64,000 bases of DNA from Amblyornis subalaris (lineage: Eukaryota; Chordata; Aves; Passeriformes; Ptilonorhynchidae): the NCBI GenBank assembly GCA_018881555.1, contig JACAXG010000076.1, forward strand, positions 2,242,003 to 2,306,002, written 5' to 3'. Position numbers and translations under genes: made by a program. The stretch's first letter is position 1; the number at the start of each line of letters is the position of its first letter. Below, piece by piece: positions 17,184 through 28,560 of this stretch. A model generated the notes under the pieces. The model was not told where the DNA came from. It was given only the letters and a program-made list of their open reading frames with translations, and searched no databases.

Positions 17184-17500
17184 CAGCACCAAGGTGCCGC
17201 GGCCGGGCCGGGGGCAGCCCTGGGCAGCGGGGGGCAGCCCTGGGCAGCGCTGGCTCAGCCCCTCCATGTCCTGCGGCCCCTCCACCTGCTCTGCCCGAGC
17301 CGGGAGCGCTGCCTGGACAGGCGGCACTGACTCCTCCTCCTCCTCCTCTCCCTGCCGGCGGCTGCCCGCCCGCCGCGGGGCTGCGGCGTGGGACAAGGGG
17401 CAGCGCGGTGTCCCCGCGTGTCGTGTCCCCCCCNGCCACCCCACGGGTCCCCCCCGCCACCCCCAGCCTTGGCAGCCCCCTCTCTGCCCCTCCCTGCGGG
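17184..17500 (-). promoter_or_regulatory. CUTA: Possible CUTA CpG promoter and leader exon
   Basis: GC- and CpG-rich block about 1.2 kb upstream of PSMD5. On the minus strand a perfect donor (CTG|GTAAGT) ends an exon at 17184. An ATG at 17267 opens 28 codons that end in phase 0 exactly at this donor. Phase-0 acceptors exist in the next CUTA exon, for example after TTCTCTCCGAG. This would give a short leader before the hydrophobic segment. It is inference: the block could also be an untranslated exon or unrelated. Confidence 0.4.
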
Positions 17501-18299
17501 GCTGGGGGGACAAATACCATGGACTGGCACCCCAAAAGTGGGGTCGGACACCCGAGCGCTGTCACTGCTGACATCGAACTGCGGCGCCAGCATCTGCTGG
17601 GATTTCCAGTCTGTCCCTNCAGGACGAGCACTGGATCCTCCCAGTGCCGTCCCCGCTGCTCGGAGACTCGCTGACGCCTTTTGTCACCTTCGCTTTGATT
17701 TCCCCTCTATAAAACTGTTGTTTTCTCGGATTTAAGCTGGTCGGGGCTCTGCAGTTTTTGGATAGAAACCACCGGGCAGCTGGCGTGGTGTTTGTACCCA
17801 AAATCTCCTGTGAGGGACGCGGTGCAGAGGAGCCGAGCGCTGCTTGTGTCTCACTAACTTCGCTCACTGACTCGGTCACTTTGTCGTGTTCTTGTGTAAC
17901 TTTTGTCTGTCCCCTTGTCAGTTCCCATGACCTGTCAGGANACCTCATTCCCTTCCAGTCCGCAGAACACCAGAACCCGTCTATCTAATGCGTATTTGTT
18001 TGGGGGGTGTAATCTTTCGCAGTGCTTGAAACACAAAGTTCTTTCCTTTATTAAGAGGCTCCTGTTGTAGAAGTTGTCCGATGGCACTAGTTATGCTTAC
18101 AAAGGTGGGAAAATTCAGTTTGGAGACGCCAAAGGGAGGCAAAGAATTCAAAGGCTTAGCCCAGGGAGCTGCTCCGGGCAAACACCGAGACGGGGCCGAC
18201 TGTCCCCGCTCTCCTGGGATCAGCACTTCCCCTCCCCAACCCCGACAACGCCGTTTATCCCGGTTTTCCCAAAAAACGGCGGCCCCTAGCAGGGAACCC

Positions 18300-18626
18300 C
18301 ACCTCACCCTCAGGGATCCCCGCCCCGCCATGCCGGTGGGACCACGCCCCCAACGGGACCCGCCCCGCCCGNCCCCGGGACCGCGCCCCCTCCGCGCACA
18401 CCCAATGGGACGGAGCCGTGAGGGGGCGTGGCTGGCGCGGGGACATGTTGTTTACATTGCACCGGACGCAAAGGGCGCCCTTAGCGACGGCGCGGCGGTT
18501 GCTAGGGGCGGCCGGAGCTCTCGCGATGCTTCAGCCAGGCGGTCGCTAAGGGCGGCCGGAGCGCTCGCGAGACTCCCGCCCGGCGGTTGCTAAGGGCGAC
18601 CCGAGTTCTCGCGATACTCNTGGGAG
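18300..18626 (+). promoter_or_regulatory. PSMD5: PSMD5 CpG promoter with three tandem 44-bp units
   Basis: The sequence up to the start codon is CpG-rich with GC boxes. Three head-to-tail units of exactly 44 bp lie at 18494-18537, 18538-18581 and 18582-18625. Each begins GGCGGTTGCTA or GGCGGTCGCTA, and each carries a CGCG element at the same offset: TCTCGCGA 18519-18526, GCTCGCGAGA from 18563, TCTCGCGA 18607-18614. TCTCGCGAGA is a known CpG-promoter element bound by BANP. The GTTGCTA start resembles an RFX half-site. The third unit ends one base before the ATG. Confidence 0.85.
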
Positions 18627-21600
18627 ATGGCGGAGGCGGCGGCGGCCAAGATGGCGGAGGCGGCGGTGGAGCTGCTGGAGCGGGCGGCCCGGCGGGACGC
18701 GGCGCTGGAAGAGCTGCGGGCCCTGCGGGTCGCCCTGCAGGCCGTGCCGCCTGCTGCTCTCCGCGCTCGCCTCGGCGAGCACCACTTGGGAGCGCTCTTC
18801 GGCCTCCTCGGCGTTAATGACCGGTGAGAGGCGGCGCGGTGCCGCGGGCCTGACTGGCGTCGCCACGTCCTCGGTGCTCTTCACCCGGAGCGGGCGGTTC
18901 CTGCCGCCTCCCTGGCTCCTTCGGGGCGGGGGGTGGCCCAGGTGCGACAGCGGTGTCCCCCTCCTCAAGGGCTCGGTTTTCTCTCCGTCCCGCCTAGGGA
19001 ACAGGTGTCCGCGTGTGTTTCCATCCTGGAGAGGCTCCTGCAGGCCCTGGACCCCCTCTACGTGATCCAGAACCTCAGAGAAGAGCTTCAGAAGGGCCTT
19101 TTCCACCCCGATGACTCCGTGAAGATCCTAACCATGTCCCAGGTACAGCGTTTCCTCCAGGAGGAGGGGACAGAGCTCTGTGTTGAGCTCTGGGTTAATC
19201 CCCGTCTGTTACTGCTGTTTCCTGCCCCCAGTTTATGATAAAAGCAGGAATTGTCCCCTTCCACACTCATGCCATTTAGGATAATTAGTGTGCAGTGTGT
19301 TGCCATATAATATGGCATCCTTATGATATGTCAGTTATAATGTAAGAAATTATGTCTTGACAAAAGCAGTTAGTAAATAAAACTCCTGCCATGTGTTGGG
19401 GTTGAAGCTTTCCAAGCCACCACTGACAGCAGGTGCTGTACGAATTAAAAGCAACAACATTTCGATATTCAGGATACCTCAGGTTTTATTGTGAAAACAC
19501 CAAACAAGCTGTGGGAGCTTGACACTTGTTGCATTATTTTAAAAGAACAAGATTGTGAGGTGTTGTGGTTTGGGATAGATTTCTAGAAATTCAGCTAAGA
19601 GCAGCTGCTCTCAGGTGTTGGCCGGTTGAGTTTTAATCCAAAAACCTCAAAAAATGGTGATTCTGGCTTTCTGTGCAGCTGTTCCAGTGCTCGAATGTCC
19701 TTACAGTGGAAAAAAATTTGTTTTAATGTTATTTTCTGTAATTATTTTGTCAGGTTGGGAGGATTGTTGAAGACTCAGATGCTGTTGCAGAAGTTCTCAA
19801 CAGCCCCGAGCTGTTACGGCAAATCATAAACTGCATCGGTGGAGAGAAAATAGCAGTGGCTAAAGAGGTAAACGTGGCTTTATTGTCCCATTCCTCTGCA
19901 GACTGACGTAGTTGGGTGACAATAATCACAACTAGCGCTCATCAGTGAAAATTCAGTTATAATTAAATGTATATCTAGGTTTAATAAGTTAATAAAAACC
20001 ATTGGAACTAAACGTGATAGTCTTGGATTTTCTTTTTTATGTGATTTTTTTTTTTTTTTTTTTTTGCTTGCAGGCTATCAAATCTCTGTCAAGAATAGCC
20101 CAGAGCCAGGAGGGCTTGGAGACTTTGTTTGGGGGCAGTTTGTTGAGTGACCTGAAGAATGTCATGGCAACGAGTGACGTTGTTCGCTACAGGGTCTATG
20201 AGGTGGGGGGGTTTTCTGGTGGTCCTGACTCACAGGCTGGGTTTTATGGCTTTTAAATTAGTGTTTCTCACTGCTTTACAAACTTTCTTCATGCCTGTTT
20301 TGTCAAATCTAGAAAGCAGTAGGAGGAGTACAAGTGTCAGCCCTCATGGTGCCATAACTTTCTCACTTTCTGGTACAAAAGTGTGAATTACAGTTTACAT
20401 CTCTCATTTTCTAACTTGTAGTGCCTAAGGCATTGGAAGGGCTACACAGAGTTACTGAAAACACCATGAAGTGTCTTGTTTTTCTGAAAATAAAAGTAAA
20501 TTAGTTACTGTAGTGTTTTAACCTTTGGATGTGAAGTGCTGCTGAAAGTTCTGGAGAGATGCCAACTGTCAGTCTAGAGATGTTTGGCAAAGGAGGAGTG
20601 AAAAGATGATTGTGAATAGAAATCAAATGCATGTGCTGTAAACTTGGAGCTCCTTGTGAACTTGCTTCAGGCAAACATTTGGGTTAATGATGGAAACATG
20701 ATGAAATTCTGTATTTAATGTATATAGGGTTAATCAGTGCTATAAGATGTATTTGGCTATTACTGNGAATTGCCATTTTAATGTTTTTGTAAACTATCCT
20801 TTGTTTCTGCTTTTATTTAGTTAATTGTGGAGATTTCCTCGGTGTCAGCAGAGTCACTGAGTTACTGTGCAAACAGTGGGTTAATCCCTGAGCTAATTGG
20901 GGAGCTGACTGGAGAGGATGTGCTGGTCAGGTATGNTGGTGCTGAGTTTGCCAAGGAGATTTCCACCATCGTTGACACTCTGATATTGAGCCTTAAAATG
21001 AACNTATTTCTGTGTGTTTCTTGTAAAACCCTCTTCAGGAAAACACTTTCTCTGCCTCTTCCTAAACCATCTTGAGTGTAAAATACTTTATACCTTAATT
21101 TGAGAACCAAGATGGAGTTGCCCCAGTGTGAGGTGATAATTGCGATGTTTGGCTGCAATAGAAACCACTTTAAATTCTTTCCTAAACCTAAAGAGCTGAA
21201 TGAGCTTTTGAAGGAGTGTTGGACACTTAGGGTCATTTGCTGGTTTTTTGTTAGGATATTGCTTTACGGGTGTGGTTTTTTCCTTAAATCACCGAATACT
21301 TCAAACCCCACCTAAGAAAAGCCCAAATAACTTTGTGTGTTCCAGAGCCACTTGTATAGAGATGGTGACCTCCCTGGCCCACACCCCCCATGGGCGGCAG
21401 TACCTGGCTCAGCAAGGAGTCATCGACAAAATCTCCAACATCATCCTCGGGGCAGAGTCAGATCCTTTCTCCAGCTTCTATTTGCCAGGTGACACGGTGC
21501 ATTTCTTGTTTCCAGGGTTTGCTGCTTGGTTTTGTTAGTGAGTTAAGTTGAGAGGACTGTTAAGCNTCTCTTTTGAAAGCTCAGGTGAAATTTTGAATGT

Positions 21601-23698
21601 TAGATTGGTTATATAAAAAATGCTGAATAATGTTCCTCATTAATAGTGGTGAGATGTGGACAGGCTGTGCTGTAGCTTTGAAGTTTGTGTTGTTGTAGCC
21701 TTTTTTAGGAATACAAACATTATGAATTAAGCAACAGTCAAAATATTTGGCTTGTTGCNTAGTTTTGTCTTTATTTTGGGCCTTTTACCAGCACTGTTCA
21801 AACTTAATACACAAGTTTAGCAACAAAACAGCCTCACATTAGTGTACACATAATTTTGACATTGCTGAAGTTGCTGTTCTTCTACTCAGTGCTTTTTCTT
21901 GGTCTTGTTTTCTCAGGATTTGTTAAATTTTTTGGCAATCTGGCTGTTGTGGACAGTCCCCAGCAGATCTGTGAGCGATACCCCGTTTTTATGGAAAAAG
22001 TCTTTGAAATGGCAGAAAGTCAGGATCCAACCATGATTGGAGTGGCTGTGGACACACTGGGAATCCTGGGATCAAATGTGGAAGGCAAACAGGTTTTACA
22101 GAAGACTAGTTAGTATCTTTTTTCTTTAGAAAGACTTTCTCAGTATAATGCAAGAGTGAATCTGTTTGGGGTGATACGGAAAAGAATTGGAAAATGTATT
22201 AATTAAAAGCACTTTTGTTTTTGTTTTGAAAGGAAGTAGATTTCAAAATCTCCTAAGCAAAATAGGGCACCAGGCCAAGAATGCCCCCACTGAGCTACGA
22301 CTCCGGTGCTTGGATGCGATTTCATCTCTGCTTTACTTGCCTGTAAGTTGGGGGTTATTTGTTTTTATTTGTCTTTAAATCTACAAGAATGACGTTTTTG
22401 TGCACCTGAGTAATTGTGAGAAGACCTTTTGCAGCCTTTGAGTTGGGGAGAAGTGATGCTGTCTAGCGTTCTGAGTCATTGATTTACTGTTTTGAAATTC
22501 CCTGATTTGTTTGCTTAAAGGTTTGAGTTTGTAAGGAGCCAGGTGTTCTGAAGCGTTAATAAAATACAAAGTCAAGACTTCATTGACAACAGAATGAGTA
22601 AACAGGTTCATATCCTTGTCTTAAAGGGATAGTGGCAAACTGCTCCAATCCCTGAGTGTGTTCTTTGNATCCAGTGATCTGGGTTAATAGTGTAGCTCTA
22701 AATGAGTGAGTGAAACATTTGAACATATCCTGAAAACTTGAAAGCTTTTCATAATCCTAACCAAAGTCTTTCATTTTTGGGTGTGATTTCTGTAGCCAGA
22801 GCAGCAGACAGATGATCTTCTAAGAATGACAGAATCTTGGTTCACATCCTTGTCCAGCCAGCCCCTGGAACTCTTCAGGAGCATCAGTACTCAGCCATTC
22901 CCTGATCTCCACTGTGGGGCTCTACGGGTGTTTACTGTGAGTGCTTTTTCATTTGAAAGATCAGGGAGTGAGTTGTGTTGCCATTCAGTCTCAGATTTAT
23001 TTATTTCTTTAAAGTGAATGCCACGAACTTGTGAAAACCTAGAAGTGGTCAGAAAAAGGCCTTTTTCCTTGTGCCCCTCTTGCATTCCCCATTTAAATAA
23101 AGCAGCAGACATGTCGTGTCTGTAATGCTAATTTTCTAATAAATTGGAGAGGGGAAAAAAGGCAACAGCTGTGCTCTAAGGTGCTGCTTTGATACCAGAG
23201 ACACTGCTGTGATAATTCCCTTAAAACTTTGAAGATAAACACTGAGCTGTACTTGTTCTGCAGTGTTAAACCCTGCTGCTTGATTCAAGTGCTGGTTGTG
23301 CAGCCACTGAGTGGAATGAATATCTCATTTAATTTTTCCTGTTCTTTGGCTATTTACCAAAANACCTACTGTGTAACTGCTTTTTGAGATTTTAAAATGA
23401 GATGTTTTGTCTTTTCCACATCTTTTGTCTCCTTGTTTAGGCTATTGCAAATCAGCCGTGGGCCCAGAAGTTGATGTTGGACAGCCCAGGGTTTGTGGAG
23501 TACGTTGTGGACAGATCTGTGGAGCCTGACAAAGCTTCAAAGGATGCTAAATATGAACTGGTGAAGGCCCTGGTGAACTCCAAAACAATTGCAGAGATCT
23601 TTGGGAATCAGTATTACCTGAGGCTCAGGGCTTACCTGCACGAGGGCCCTTATTATGTTAAGGCAGTTTCTACTACAGCTGTGGAAGGAGCAGANTAA
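18627..23698 (+). CDS. PSMD5: 26S proteasome non-ATPase regulatory subunit 5 (S5B), ten exons
   Basis: Assembly chaperone of the 19S regulatory particle: it holds base ATPase subunits during assembly and is absent from the mature 26S proteasome. Exons: 18627-18823, 18998-19142, 19754-19867, 20074-20202, 20821-20930, 21346-21488, 21917-22108, 22233-22342, 22796-22936, 23441-23698. All phases agree, giving 512 aa (human 504). The protein is an all-helical HEAT/ARM-like solenoid. Diagnostic stretches include [65 protein letters not shown] and [20 protein letters not shown]. The exon ending at 22108 uses donor GTTAGT inside an in-frame ACT AGT TAG, so read-through would stop at once. The last codon before TAA contains n (Glu or Asp). 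The N terminus starts with a duplicated MAEAA motif, and a second ATG at 18651 is a possible alternative start. Confidence 0.97.
20046..20065 (+). repeat. Poly(T) run before PSMD5 exon 4
   Basis: About 19-20 consecutive T bases directly before the acceptor TTGCTTGCAG, acting as the polypyrimidine tract. The exact length is doubtful, since homopolymers of this size are often mis-sequenced. Confidence 0.8.
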
Positions 23699-26309
23699 TG
23701 TCCTTGGTGTCTTGGGTCCCCCTCTTGCAAAACATATTCCTGAAACAGGTGTTGAGGTACAAGGTGTGAAGTCTCTCCACACTGGAGGTTGTCTCTTTAA
23801 AGGAATGTGGAGATATTTTGACTCTATTTGAAATGAGTCAGGAGAGCAAATGAAAGCCTATTTGGTATTTCCCCATAAAATGTCATGGCAGAAGTTCTCT
23901 CTGTGCTGTTGTGGGACAGGTAACCCAGGTAAGCACTTAACAACTGCTGGCTGTGTTGTATTTGGCAGAATTTGTCAGTGTTTGGGTAAATTGTTCTTGG
24001 GTTTGGAGTTTCTGTTGTGTTTTCTCAGTAGGTTACAGNTCAATTAAAAAAAGCCCACCAAAACACCTCAAGGTTTGTAACCTCAGATGCTGCCATAGTT
24101 TCTCTTTTTTTAAATTCTTTTTTTATATCTGCCAAAGTTGGCACTTGCATGGAACACTCTTTATTCTGTCAGAATCCTGTTGCTGANTAGGCCAGTAACA
24201 CTGTCCACATGAGGGAGTATGGACTGGCTTCTCTTGTTTTCAACCTGCTGGATGTGAGTCTTGCTGGAATAAATAATCCTAAATATTGTTTACATTTTAT
24301 GCTGAGGATTTAAAAAAAAAAGCTTCTAGCCCTTTAGAAAACAAATCCATGCACTCTGTAATGGATCAAACCCAAGTGGGAGCTTTGTCTCCCTTGTTGG
24401 TTGTGCCGTGGGGTGGCAGCTCAGTTTAGTGGCTGGAGCACTACAAGGCTTCTTCAGAACCAAATCTTGAATTGTTTACACTATTTTTTAACGGAGATAA
24501 AATTTTTTAAGTGTTATTTAAAGAAGTGTATTATTTTAGTCACCTGAGTTAGACTAAAAAGGGTGAAAACATGAAGCTTTTGTGTTTAAGGGCGTGAATG
24601 AACTGGGAGTATGGAAATGTAGGAAGTTGGAATTTTCTTTGGAAGATGTCAGAACTGAGGGAGAGAATCAAGGCTGGCTGGGCACACCAGTGACATGTGA
24701 CATGTCTTTGTCCATAAACAGAGACTACAGTGTACTTTATATCAAAGGCTTATATTATTTTTGTTGAGAAGCAAATCTGAGGAATAACTGGGGGAGCATA
24801 ATAAACCATGAAGTTACTACTTTTTGGGCTTATTTTAGTANTGTGTGAGTCAGGTGTAACTATGGAAAGCACTGGCCCTGTGTCCCTGTGCTGCCAGGGA
24901 AAGCAGGAGGATCTTGTGCAGTAACTCTTTTTGCATGTAGTAGGTAGAGGTGCAGCTGGTACTGCCTGCCAAAAATTGCTGCCAAGGAGTCCAAGTGGGC
25001 TGAGAGGAGCTGAGGAAGATCCCTGAATGGTAGATAAGCTGTCTGAGTGGAGGTGATCTGCCTTGTTGCTCACGACCCAAGATGTACCAGAGTTGTCATC
25101 CTCCATCCCAGTGCTGCTGCTTTCATCCCTAACTGTGCCCAATAAACATCTGCTGGTGAGAAATGCACTGCAGTGTCTCGTTTGTGAGCAGACAGAACAT
25201 GGAAGCTTCGTGAATCCTGCATCCAGCAAACACATCAAAGCACTAAAAAGGAAACGAAAAGAGTGTAGAAGTCCTTAGTTTGCACTTGTTCTGGGCAGTT
25301 CAGCTTTGTTATTTTAGGTGGCTTTGCGTGCTGGTAGCTCTGTACGAGCCATATGCTGAAATCTCAGTAAAAGAAATCAATATATAAACCTTTTCTGCAA
25401 TTCATGAGTCTCTTCCATGTGTGTTTTCAGCTGGTGCTTTTGAGGGCTACTCTGTGTGCTGAGTGTTTAGCATCTGCTTTGCATGGTACGTTTGCCAAAG
25501 ACAATATTTTAGAATGTGCAGAAATGCCAAACAAGGGGATTTTTTTATGTATACACATATGCTTTATTTTATTGAGCTTTGAGATCAACGTTGATTGATT
25601 AATTGATCACTTTCCCCTTATTACTCCCATGCAGTTCCCTGCCCATGCTGCACATTGCCATATGGATTACATGCTGCTGCTGTATCTGATATAAACAACA
25701 AAATTGAAGTGTGTTGTCTCTCTTGTCCCCCCTTAAATTAACAGGTGGAGATAATTGAGGAAAAACCAGAAATGGAATGCTGGAGAAGTGAGGTAACATG
25801 CTGAACATTTGGTTTAAAAACCAAAAAAACCCAAACCAAAACTCATCATTTGTTGGATCTTAACAAGCAGCATAACTTGAGGAATTTCCATGATGGCTCA
25901 ATTTCTGTTCCTCTTGGAGCTGCTCTGTATTTCTCTGGTACTGTAAACCAGAGTGCTCAGAAGCAGCTCCTTTTGTGGGTGCAAAACATCCCCTTCGTTA
26001 CAGAATTCTTTGGAAGTAGGTAATGCCTCAGATAAAAAATGAAGGACTTTTGAAGACTCAAAAGTCTGAAAAACACTGGATACAGACAAAGTCTCTTGAA
26101 ATACTCTTTTACTTTCATGCATGCACTTGTAGGTACTTACAGAGATAGGGTACATCCAGTTCTGCCCTGGCACACGCTGTAGCATTGAGAATTCATTTGC
26201 TGTTGAAGGGAAGAGAGCAAACTTTGGGAGGGCATCCTTAGTGCTGAGTGTTAACAGGATGAAACAGCTGCTGAAAGGAAACTCAGACTTTCTCCGCCGA
26301 AGTTAAACC
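23699..26309. other. PSMD5 3' UTR and gap to the B3GALT9 3' end
   Basis: No coding exon. Candidate PSMD5 poly(A) signals are AATAAA at 24268-24273 and, with better GT-rich downstream sequence, AATAAA at 25141-25146. On the minus strand TTTATT near 25563 could end B3GALT9. ORFs of 60-160 codons in both directions carry in-frame n and no recognisable domain. The two genes converge here, and I cannot place the border. Confidence 0.5.
25141..25146 (+). terminator. PSMD5: Candidate PSMD5 poly(A) signal
   Basis: AATAAA followed within 15-50 bases by GT-rich sequence (gtgtctcgtttgtgagc). An earlier AATAAA at 24268-24273 has only T-rich downstream sequence. Confidence 0.4.
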
Positions 26310-27440
26310 TTAACTGACAAAATGAAGAACCTCGTTTTTTATTCTATCCAAGTTAAACTGTTTGAACTTATCAATGTAGGTCAGAACCTTGCAGGACACC
26401 AGGCTGTAGTAGGTTTCCAGTAAGGAGCAATCCTCCCCATNGCTCGTTTCCTTCCAGTCTTTAAATAGCTCGTCCTCTTTCATGTCGGAAGAGGTGAAGA
26501 TGAATTTATAGCAGCATCGATTGTAGCTGATGTGCTTTCCCCCAGAAAAGCGGGAGCTGTGCATGGGAGTGATGCCAGCTCTTTTAGCACAGATTCCTAC
26601 AAAAGCGTCGGGGGGCACCGACAGCGGCACCTCCCTGGCGGCCACGTAAACCTTGCGGGCGACGTCCTGGGACATGAGGAAAGCGTTCCCGTGGCAGTAA
26701 TCCGGGTAAAACTCCTCGGGATACTGGTGGATGGGNACAAAGCCAGGGCTCTGGGGGTCCCTGTCAGGCAGCCCTTGGTGAACGACCCTCCCAAGGTAGA
26801 TGTCCTCCAGCTGTGTTAAGCTCAGCAGGTACCCGGCCAGNCTGGGGACAGCGACAAACACGTCCTGGGCCGTTTGGAGGATGAACCTCGCGCGGGGACA
26901 GAAAGTCACCGTCCACTCCACGCTCAGCAGCATCTTCTGTGTCTGCGTCTCGGGGGAATCGATGAAGCTGCCCTCGATAATGTCTCTGTGCTTTTGAGCC
27001 TCCTCATTGATCTCCAGCTGGGTGCTTGCTGAAGCTGCCTTTCCTACAGCAAACAGCGTGAGGACAGCGTACCCTCCGGAGTCNGTCACGTTGCCCCAGG
27101 TCTGCCTGATCACGTTGCGCCTTGTCCTGTTTTCTGGGCTGCTGCAGACAACAATGAGCAAAAATATCTCTTGATTGGAGCATGTNGCTGCACTGCTGAC
27201 AGTGTAAGAGAGGTTGGCCTTCAGAGGATCCAGGTCCAGCTTCCTGGCCCTCTCCCTGATCTCCAGAGTCTTCGCATCGGTGTAAGANAGAGGCAGGGAA
27301 TGCAGGAAGTACTGCTCCAGTAAATCTGCCCCAAAAAGCAGCGCGTGGAAAAGCAAGACGTTAAAGAGGATGAAGCACCACTGGTGCGTGCGGAGCCTGC
27401 AGACTGTCAGCTGGGGAAGAGAGGACACGGACACCTTCAT
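26310..27440 (-). CDS. B3GALT9: Beta-1,3-galactosyltransferase 9-like, single coding exon
   Basis: GT31-family type II Golgi protein; acceptor and reaction are not established. One uninterrupted coding exon of 376 codons. A short cytoplasmic tail is followed by a membrane anchor at about 21-38 (WCFILFNVLLFHALLFG). Family motifs in order: RRNVIRQTWGN at 108-117, HRDIIEGSFIDS at 151-162, FILQTAQDVFVAV at 186-198, EDIYLGRVVHQ at 212-222, YPDYCHGNAFLMS at 245-257 and PPDAFVGICA at 276-285. N-glycosylation sequons NLS and NRT occur near 76 and 104. The metal-binding DDD of most GT31 enzymes reads AQD (191-193), and the usual E(D/E)V motif reads PDA, so activity is uncertain. Six codons contain n. 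It lies tail to tail with PSMD5, as its relative does in mammals. Naming rests on the RTHQWCFILFN start and the C-terminal block RFSGGKHISYNRCCYKFIF. Confidence 0.9.
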   Translation of the reverse strand: MKVSVSSLPQLTVCRLRTHQWCFILFNVLLFHALLFGADLLEQYFLHSLPXSYTDAKTLEIRERARKLDLDPLKANLSYTVSSAXTCSNQEIFLLIVVCSSPENRTRRNVIRQTWGNVXDSGGYAVLTLFAVGKAASASTQLEINEEAQKHRDIIEGSFIDSPETQTQKMLLSVEWTVTFCPRARFILQTAQDVFVAVPXLAGYLLSLTQLEDIYLGRVVHQGLPDRDPQSPGFXPIHQYPEEFYPDYCHGNAFLMSQDVARKVYVAAREVPLSVPPDAFVGICAKRAGITPMHSSRFSGGKHISYNRCCYKFIFTSSDMKEDELFKDWKETSXGEDCSLLETYYSLVSCKVLTYIDKFKQFNLDRIKNEVLHFVS

Positions 27441-28560
27441 TTTGTAATATATTTGTGCAAAGCAATCACAACTTTTAGACTGTGGTCTTAGACTGTCTAC
27501 TTAGTTTGAGGCTCTCTTTCTCCTAGAAACTGAACGAATCTACTTCTTGTGGCACAGTGAGAAGGAAATTACCATGTTGTAGTTTAGAAGGCTTCTCTCT
27601 GTGCATCAGGTGTGGAAATACTAAAGAATGACTTGCTATTAATAATTTTGGACTATATTTAACCTGTTGCTGAAGGCCTGAGGTGCCAGTTAATAGCGTG
27701 TCCTTAAAGGAAAACTTTGGTACTTGGCCTGACGCTGCCATATAAAAGCTGGCAGGGTAAGAATCCAGAGGGAAGGGCTGGGTTGGATGGGGCTTGGAGC
27801 AACCCGGACTAGTGGAAGGTGTCTCTGCCCGTGGCAGGAGGGGAACGAGATGAATTTTAAGGTCCCTTCCAACCCCAATCCTTCTGTGAAAGCTGTCAGA
27901 GGCTGAAGCACTTACCTGCATGGTGGTGGGAGCTGTCCCTGCAGCAGGGGCTCTGTGGGCAGTTTCTCCCTGGCAGTGTCTGTATCTGGGGCTGCAGGAT
28001 CCAGTTACTGCCCAGTACCTGCAGACTGTGGCTTCCACCTCACCTGCCGGGGCAGAGGAAAGATGATCCCAGGGGCTGATCGTGTTGCAGCCTCATAAAA
28101 CACAGAGGGAACAAAACCCTGGCCTTTCCCTTTATTGATTTCTGACGCTTGGGGTCGGGTCTCTGACAAATAAGTGAAGCAGCTCTTGGGGTTCCCTTGG
28201 TAGAAGGGGTCTCTGGTACTGTTGTGAGTCTGTTCTTGCTGCTGGTTCTGAGTTGTGTTTCTCACAGCCGTGCCGTTGTGCTGTTGGTTCCCCAATCCAG
28301 CACAGTTGACTCCTGTGCTGAGCACTCTGTGTCTCCTGAGCTGGAGCTCTGGGGTGTGAACTTGTGGGTTTGCCTTGTGTGGGGTCGCGGGGGACACCCC
28401 AAAGCCGTGGGTGCTGCGGGGCCAGGCTGGCTCCAGCACAGGGGGCTCTACCCCTGGACGGGCTCCTGCCTTCGGCCGCTCCGGAGCCTCCGCGTGTTAC
28501 TGTTGGCTCAGGCCTGGCTGCGCCGGAGCTGACGGGGCTGGGGAGCCACAGGGGCCTGGA
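27441..28560 (-). promoter_or_regulatory. B3GALT9: B3GALT9 5' region with candidate leader exons
   Basis: Two good minus-strand donors lie upstream of the coding exon: GCAG|GTAAGT with the exon ending at 27916, and GGCAG|GTGAGG with the exon ending at 28044. A modest CpG-rich patch at 28380-28560 could be the promoter. The acceptor nearest the start codon is weak by eye, so the leader structure is a guess. Confidence 0.35.
27777..27892 (+). repeat. CR1-type LINE 3' fragment
   Basis: Same CR1 end signature as elsewhere in the window: ggttggatggggcttggagc, actagtggaaggtgtctctg, then ttttaaggtcccttccaacc. Short and diverged; it sits in the 5' region of B3GALT9. Confidence 0.85.
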
